Shown here in pieces: positions 58,966 to 64,000 of a stretch of DNA of 64,000 nucleotides. Each line of letters starts with the position of its first letter. The first letter of the stretch is position 1. The position numbers and the translations under genes were made by a program. The DNA comes from Vermamoeba vermiformis (lineage: Eukaryota > Tubulinea > Echinamoebida). The notes below the pieces were generated by a model. The model saw only the letters and a program-made list of their open reading frames with translations. It was not told the DNA's origin and did not search any database. The stretch covers positions 1-64,000 of the forward strand of contig JBEWZL010000061.1 in NCBI GenBank assembly GCA_045837725.1, read 5' to 3'.

Positions 58966-60504
58966 TTACATGAATGCAAGAGCGATTGTTGTCAAGAGCG
59001 AGGCAACGCCCAGTTTAAGAGCACCAGCGCTGCTCACTTTTGTTGGGGTGGCTTGAATGTTTGCAACAGGAGCGACAGGAGGAGCAGGACACGTGACGGT
59101 CGCATTGCAATACACTGCTGGTCCAAAGCCCTTCGTGAACGAGAACTGAACTTCGAGCTCTTGGTTGTTAATGAGACTAAAGCCGTTCATCTTCGCAGTA
59201 ACAGCACCGCACTGAGGATTGTTGACGGTGTACAACGGAGTGGCAGTCAAGTCTGTGCACGAGTCAACCTGTTTGTCGTTGCAAGTCACGTTGATTGGCT
59301 TAGAGAAGCAGAGGGGAGCAGTGTAGAATGTCACTCCATAGCCGCCCGAAATACCGGTAAGCGAAACGAGAATCAGGTCGTTATTGTTGATTGCCATGCC
59401 AAAACCAAAGAGTCCGGCGCCACCAATCAAGTCAACAGTGGGATTCCACACGCCGTTCTCGCGAGTGAGCATTAAGACTTTACCACCGGCGATAGTTTGG
59501 CCGCTGTATCCGTCAAAAGCAACACTGACCAGCATCGTGTCCGCATCGATGAAAATGACCGAGAAGCCCATAAGACCAACTGGTTTGTATCCAAGCTCGA
59601 GCAAATCGAACCTTTGGTATGTCCAGGCGTTGGCTGTCTTTGTGTAAAGGTAGACCGCGCCATACGTGGAGGGATTGGAGGCCAGCAGCTCTGCAAATCG
59701 GGCGTAGACCAGAGTTTCTCCGTTGTAGCTGACACCGCCGGGGAGTTGATCAGCAGTACTATTGACGGGCACAGAGTCAACGAGTTTCCAAGACTTGTCT
59801 GCTTGTCGTTCGTAGATGTTGATCGTGAAGTTTTGCGGATTAAAAGTGTCGAGAATCACCAAATGAGTGTCAGTTGCGCGGTAAGTGCTGGCGTCTCCTA
59901 AGTAAGCAGCAGTCGTTCTAACCACGAGTTCAGTGCCAGGAACGTTGAGCCAAGTGTTGTTTGAGGCCTCGTATTGGTAGGTTCTGATCGTGTAGTTGCC
60001 ATCGCTCAGCGGAGACGGATCGTAGCCAACAAAAGTGTCGTCAGAGAGCAAGAAGCCACCAACAGTAGAAGCAATGGTACTTCCATTGGAGACGTTGTTG
60101 CTGTCATCGATAGTGAATAGAGTCGCAGCAGTGCCGGATAGAGCAGTGGTCGCGATCCACTTGCCGTTGGTTATCACGTAAACTTGTACATTTTCGGTGA
60201 AGTTGGCAACAGGTACGTAGATACCTTCAGCATTGCGACGTCTGATTGCTAAAGCGGCAGCGACTGAATTCGAAGTGTCAGGATAGACGAGCAGATCATT
60301 CTTCACTCCAAGACTGACGCTATAACCGTTGATTGCGCTTATCGTAGACCATTGAGGTTCGAGGGTGAAAGTCTAATTTGTGGTAAAGTCAGTTAAATAA
60401 TCATAATGGATGAAAACGAAGTGACTTTAAACATGACTTACTGGGCGCTCGGCACTAACAGCCACGGCTAAAATAACAACTACGAAACTGAGCAATAGCT
60501 TCAT
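58966..60504 (-). CDS. secreted repeat-rich GPI-type protein, paralogue 1
   Basis: Exons are 60504-60442 (signal peptide MKLLLSFVVVILAVAVSA) and 60372-58966, 489 aa. Repeated segments of roughly 45-50 residues with VYPDTSN, LLSDDTFVGYD, ILDTFNPQNFTINIYERQAD, LVSVAFDGYSG and LILVSLTGISGGY suggest a beta-propeller (FG-GAP or WD-like) fold. A Cys-rich region follows (CFSKPINVTCNDKQVDSC ... NPQCGAVTAK), then YCNATVTCPAP, and a GPI-type tail (LGVASLLTTIALAFM). Many N-glycosylation sites are present. It is one of three tandem paralogues in the same direction. A good TATA box lies about 61 bp before the ATG. The function is unknown; a cell-surface or matrix role is inferred. Confidence 0.8.
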
Positions 60505-60564
60505 GATGTGGTCTTGGTGCTCAACGTTGAATTGAAATTATAAGAAGAGTGTGTTCGCAGTTGC

Positions 60565-60572
60565 TATTTATA
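60565..60572 (-). promoter_or_regulatory. TATA box of paralogue 1
   Basis: The minus strand reads TATAAATA followed by G, 61 bp before the ATG. The element and distance match those of paralogue 2. Confidence 0.6.
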
Positions 60573-61034
60573 CGTTGCTAAAGTGACACTTTATGACGTT
60601 TAAACCGATCTCCGAGCGAGATTATTGAATTGCAGACTTTGGTTTCGGCATCAAAGATAATCAAAATTTTCTAATTATGGATATTATAATAATTCCAAAC
60701 CTTTGCATAATCTCGGGTACTATTTCGCATCGAAATGACGATGATGGTGATCATGATGATTATGCAGTACAAGAATGCTTCGAACAGGTGCGTATGTTTC
60801 CGATTTTTTACTTTTGCATTGAATTTACGTCCAATGAAATACTGCACGAGATTAAATTGTGTCATGTATTGAGTGGTGGCCCAAATACTCAATAACGTTA
60901 ACCAATTATTCGCACCAAATTAGAAAAATCATGCTAAAAATACCTTGCATTGACGACACTGGTCAGAAAACGCTTACATTGCAATGATTTTTTAACTACA
61001 GTCTTATTATTGTAATGTCAACGTTTATTTAAGT
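60573..61034. other. intergenic region between paralogues 1 and 2
   Basis: About 460 bp, AT-rich. A 72-codon + strand frame (about 60677-60895) has no support and runs over the promoter of paralogue 1. No gene called. Confidence 0.45.
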
Positions 61035-62586
61035 TTACATGAATGCGAGAGCGATCGTGGTCAAGAGCGAGGCAACACCAAGTTGAAGAGCACCAGCGCT
61101 GCTCACTTTTGTTGGAGTGGCTTGAATGTTTGCAACAGGAGCGACATGAGGAGCAGGACACGTAACAGTCGCATTGCAATACACTGTCGGTCCAAAGTTC
61201 TTCGTGAACGAGAACTGAGTTTCAACGGCTTGGTTGTTGACGAGACTGAAGCCCTCAATCGTAGCAGTAACAGCACCGCACTGAGGATTGTTGACAGTGT
61301 ACAGCGAAGAGAAGTCGACGCCAGAGCATTCGCTGACTTGTTCGTTGGTGCAAGTCACGTTGATCGGATCACTAAAGCAAAGAGCTACCGAGTAGAACGA
61401 CACAAAGTAGTTGGTTGAATAGGAAATCAACGATGCCGCGATGATATCACCATCATTGGCGCCCAAGCCAATGCCAAAAAGACCGGATCCACCCACGATA
61501 TCGAGAGAGGGTTGCCACTCGCCAGTGGCATTGCGAGTGAGCATCAAAACCTTGCCACCGTTAAGGACTGTATTACCGCCAACGTAACCTACGAGAGAGG
61601 CAGACAAGAGTAGAGTGTTGGTGTTGAGGAAGAGGACTGTGTATCCGAGGGCGCCCGTTGGTTTGTAGCCAAGGTCAAGGACTCCAAAAGCAGTTTCAGT
61701 CCACACGCCATTGCTCTTGGTGTAGAGGAACGCAACGCCGAAAGTGGTGTCGGGTAGCGTGGCAGCAGGATAAGCCACAACGACCGTGTCAACACCGTTG
61801 AAGGTGACACTGCCCGGTTGTCCAAAGGAGCTGTTGACATGCACTGAGTCCATGAAGCTCCACGACTTGTCGGCCTGGCGCTGGTAGATCATAACAGTAG
61901 AGTTGGAATAAGCTGGATCCACCGCAGTGAATACCAAGTGCGATTCAGTTACGCGGTACGAAGAGTAGTCTCCTTGCCATTTAAGTTGATTGCTAATAGT
62001 CACTTCAGTGCCAGGAATGTTGAGCCAAGTGTTGTTTGATGCTTCGTATTGATAGGTTCTGATGGTGTAGTTGCCATCGTTCAGCGGAGAATTCGGGATC
62101 GTAGCCAACAAAAGTGTCGTCAGAGAGCAAGAAGCCACCAACAGTAGAAGCGATAGTGCTCGTGTTAGAGAGCTTATTATTGGCATCAATAGTAAAGAGC
62201 GTCGCACCACCGCCGTTATTAGCAAGAGCCAAGGTCGCGATCCACTTTCCGTTTGTAGTGGCATACACCGTTGGAGCTTCAGTGAAGTTAGCTACCTGTT
62301 CGTAAATTCCTTCAGCATTTCGACGTCTAATAACCATTGTGGGAGTTCCAGAAACGTCAAGGTAGATCATCAGATCTTTGTGGGTTGTCAGCCCGATGTT
62401 GTAAAGGGAGAGTGTAGTGACGGTAGAAATACCCATTGGTTCGAGAGTGAAACTCTGAATCATGATATTAATAATTTATGATTTTAAGAATAAGACGCAA
62501 CGGTCTTCGAGCTTGACACTTACTGGTCGTTCAGTGAACGCAAGAGTCACCAATACAGCGACGATCAAGCCCAGTAACAGCTTCAT
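61035..62586 (-). CDS. secreted GPI-type protein, paralogue 2, with apparent +1 frame break
   Basis: Exons are 62586-62524 (MKLLLGLIVAVLVTLAF) and 62454-61035, about 493 aa if one base is skipped. It is very similar to paralogue 1 throughout: RRRNAEGIY, TIASTVGGFLLSDDTFVGYD, YQYEASNNTWLN, RQADKSW, NPQCGAVTA and the C-terminal YCNATVTCPAP plus GPI-type tail. At about 62090-62097 there are four bases more than in paralogue 1 (GAT-CCC-G-AAT versus GAT-CCG), which shifts the frame. Both halves are otherwise well conserved, so the gene is recent or in use. It may be an assembly error, a +1 frameshift or an early pseudogene. Confidence 0.75.
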
Positions 62587-62641
62587 TTGTGTTATCGTGC
62601 TCGGAGTAAGTAAATTGAATTGAATTTAGTGAACGGTGACC

Positions 62642-62649
62642 TATTTATG
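62642..62649 (-). promoter_or_regulatory. TATA-like box of paralogue 2
   Basis: The minus strand reads CATAAATA followed by GG, 56 bp before the ATG, at the same place as the TATA box of paralogue 1. Confidence 0.5.
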
Positions 62650-63529
62650 GTGACATATTGCAATCTATAATGACACGTGAAGTTTTTTACCGGTAATCTC
62701 GATACGAGATTGTCAGTACTACGCAGATGTAATTCGAAAGAAATGCATTTCTCAACGTTAGCAGTCTTGTCCATTCACTGTGAGTATGATCGTCGCATAA
62801 TTTGCATCGTTAATATAACGATACTAATTTGTCGGGATATTTTAGTATACGTGATGCGGTACGGTAAGCAGAGAGCATGCACAGAAGACTACCAATTAGC
62901 CGAACAAAGTCTTGAAATTCATTTTAAGCTTTTACTTAACTAATTCTGAATCTTTGCTATCTACGCCATATTTTTTTTTTGGTAAAAAACAAGAGCCGGA
63001 AGCAGTTAATTTATGATTTTGCGTTTCTTTTATTGTAATTTACATTACATTAGTGCCCTCTTAAGGTCAAAGAGAACATTAGAATTCAACTTCGGAGAAT
63101 ACTTTCCGATCCGGAATCAATGCTTCAAATTGAATTGCTCACGGCGTCACTCACCGCGAGTTTATAAAATTGATGATTTAGAACGAGTGGGCTGATCATA
63201 TTACTGATTTTTTTTCATATTACGCTCAATCGGTGTATTCCGAAGTCCAAACTTTTCGACAGACCGTAGCTCAGTAATCTCCGTAGATTTTTAATCAATT
63301 CAATTGGACGAACACTACGTTTGTTATTAACTATCATATTACATCCTTGAATAGCGCTAACACAATTAGGCTGGACGGTCAACTTTCCGGCAATCAAGTA
63401 GACAACGAATTGATCACACGAACATTGGACCTTGTTGAACGAAGAAGTGAGGCCTACATTCGCAGTGATGAAGAAGGTCCAGGGATTAGCTATCACGTGT
63501 AAATTCGGGCGTTTACTGAACTGAAAGTT
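62650..63529. other. intergenic region between paralogues 2 and 3
   Basis: About 880 bp. A minus-strand frame at about 63215-63496 looks partly coding (NPWTFFITANVGLTSSF; Cys-rich) but has no clear ATG or splice partner. It may be a remnant of a secreted protein gene. Nothing else is supported. Confidence 0.4.
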
Positions 63530-64000
63530 TTACACGAACACAAAAAGTACCACGAAGAGCAAAATAAGGCTGAATTGCACGACATTAGCACCGCTCACAT
63601 TGCCTGTGGGTATTTGAGGACACGTCACTGTTGCATTGCAATAGGCAACTGGACCAAAGCCCTTGTTGAACGAAAACTGTGCTTGCAATACCTTGTTATC
63701 CACGAGTCCGATGCCAGTGAGAGTTGTATCGACAGCACCACATTGAGGATTGTTGACAGTATACAGCGCTGAGATGTCGACTTGAGAGCAGTCGTTGACT
63801 TGTTCATCGTTGCAAGTCGCGCTGATTGGTTGAGTGAAGCAGCGAGGAGCAGCGTAGAATTGAAGGAGAGAGGACACAGGATTGACTGCAGCAATGATAA
63901 TGTCGTAGTCATTGGCGCCAATACCAAGTCCAAAGAATCCTTGGTTTGCAACAAAGTCGAGCATCGGTTCCCAAGCACCGATGTTAGTGCGAGTGAGCAC
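63530..64000 (-). CDS. secreted GPI-type protein, paralogue 3 (C-terminal part; runs off the window)
   Basis: The frame is open from the right edge of the window to a stop at 63530. It carries the family C-terminal landmarks: GIGANDYDIIIAAV, the Cys-rich CFTQPISATCNDEQVNDCSQ, LYTVNNPQCGAVDT, FNKGFGPVAYCNATVTCP, and a GPI-type tail (VVQFSLILLFVVLFVFV) that differs from the tails of the other two. This makes it the most diverged of the three paralogues. The N-terminal part lies beyond 64000. Confidence 0.85.
   Translation of the reverse strand: MLTRTNIGAWEPMLDFVANQGFFGLGIGANDYDIIIAAVNPVSSLLQFYAAPRCFTQPISATCNDEQVNDCSQVDISALYTVNNPQCGAVDTTLTGIGLVDNKVLQAQFSFNKGFGPVAYCNATVTCPQIPTGNVSGANVVQFSLILLFVVLFVFV

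Noticed and set aside
63215-63496. Cys-containing minus-strand frame between secreted paralogues 2 and 3
   Set aside because: It looks partly coding but starts from a non-ATG codon and has no joining exons I can find. It could be a remnant.

Overview
This window is nuclear DNA of a small, gene-dense eukaryote. Almost every gene is split by short GT-AG introns, most of them 44-70 nt, and intergenic gaps are a few hundred bases. The gene set is that of a free-living protist. It includes a fungal-type (tunnel-fold) mRNA capping triphosphatase, which argues against an animal or plant. It also has a G8-domain hyaluronidase-like ectoprotein, several GPI-type secreted proteins, a serpin, a Fic AMPylase and a mitochondrial PPR protein. 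An amoebozoan (protosteliid- or dictyostelid-like) fits best, but that is inference from gene content. No virus-like element, LTR element or CRISPR array was seen.

Layout. 0.5-2.2 kb: secreted EGF-like, GPI-type protein (-). 3.6-6 kb: serpin and a small unknown protein (+). 6.2-9.5 kb: nuclear protein with RRM-like fold, PHD, winged helix and chromodomain (-). 10.4-12.5 kb: cytochrome P450 (-). 13.2-20.5 kb (+): TPR protein, a small acidic coiled-coil protein, a tandem-BRCT/LRR protein and a strictosidine-synthase-like protein. 21-24 kb: two small unknown genes and a decayed copy of the 3' end of the capping gene. 24.2-26.4 kb: mRNA 5'-triphosphatase (-) with a 5S rRNA gene inside one of its introns. 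26.5-33.1 kb: a very large 27-exon gene (-) of GREB1 type, with SANT, circularly permuted SF2 helicase and TAGT-like glycosyltransferase regions. 33.6-37.1 kb: a SET-like protein of the secretory pathway and a mucin-like GPI protein (+). 37.1-42 kb: sialate O-acetylesterase (-), a 72-aa protein (+) and a membrane-anchored JmjC protein (-). 42.4-49.1 kb (+): PPR, histone H3, delta-9 desaturase and Fic genes. 49.7-56 kb (+): G8 protein and an LRR protein. 56.4-64 kb (-): an exo-rhamnogalacturonan-lyase-like protein and three tandem paralogues of a secreted beta-propeller-like, GPI-type protein.

How the genes relate. Nuclear and chromatin functions are prominent: the PHD/chromodomain protein, BRCT/LRR protein, histone H3, capping enzyme and GREB1-like helicase-glycosyltransferase. 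Carbohydrate-facing secreted enzymes (sialate esterase, G8 protein, pectin-lyase-like protein) suit a phagotroph or saprotroph that handles foreign glycans.

The two most notable observations are the GREB1-type protein with apparently intact helicase motifs and the intron-nested 5S rRNA gene. Three genes also need a +1 reading-frame step to read through. That is either a recurrent assembly error or real +1 frameshifting. Exon coordinates were built by hand from splice consensus, reading phase and protein continuity. Ambiguous junctions are named in the entries.
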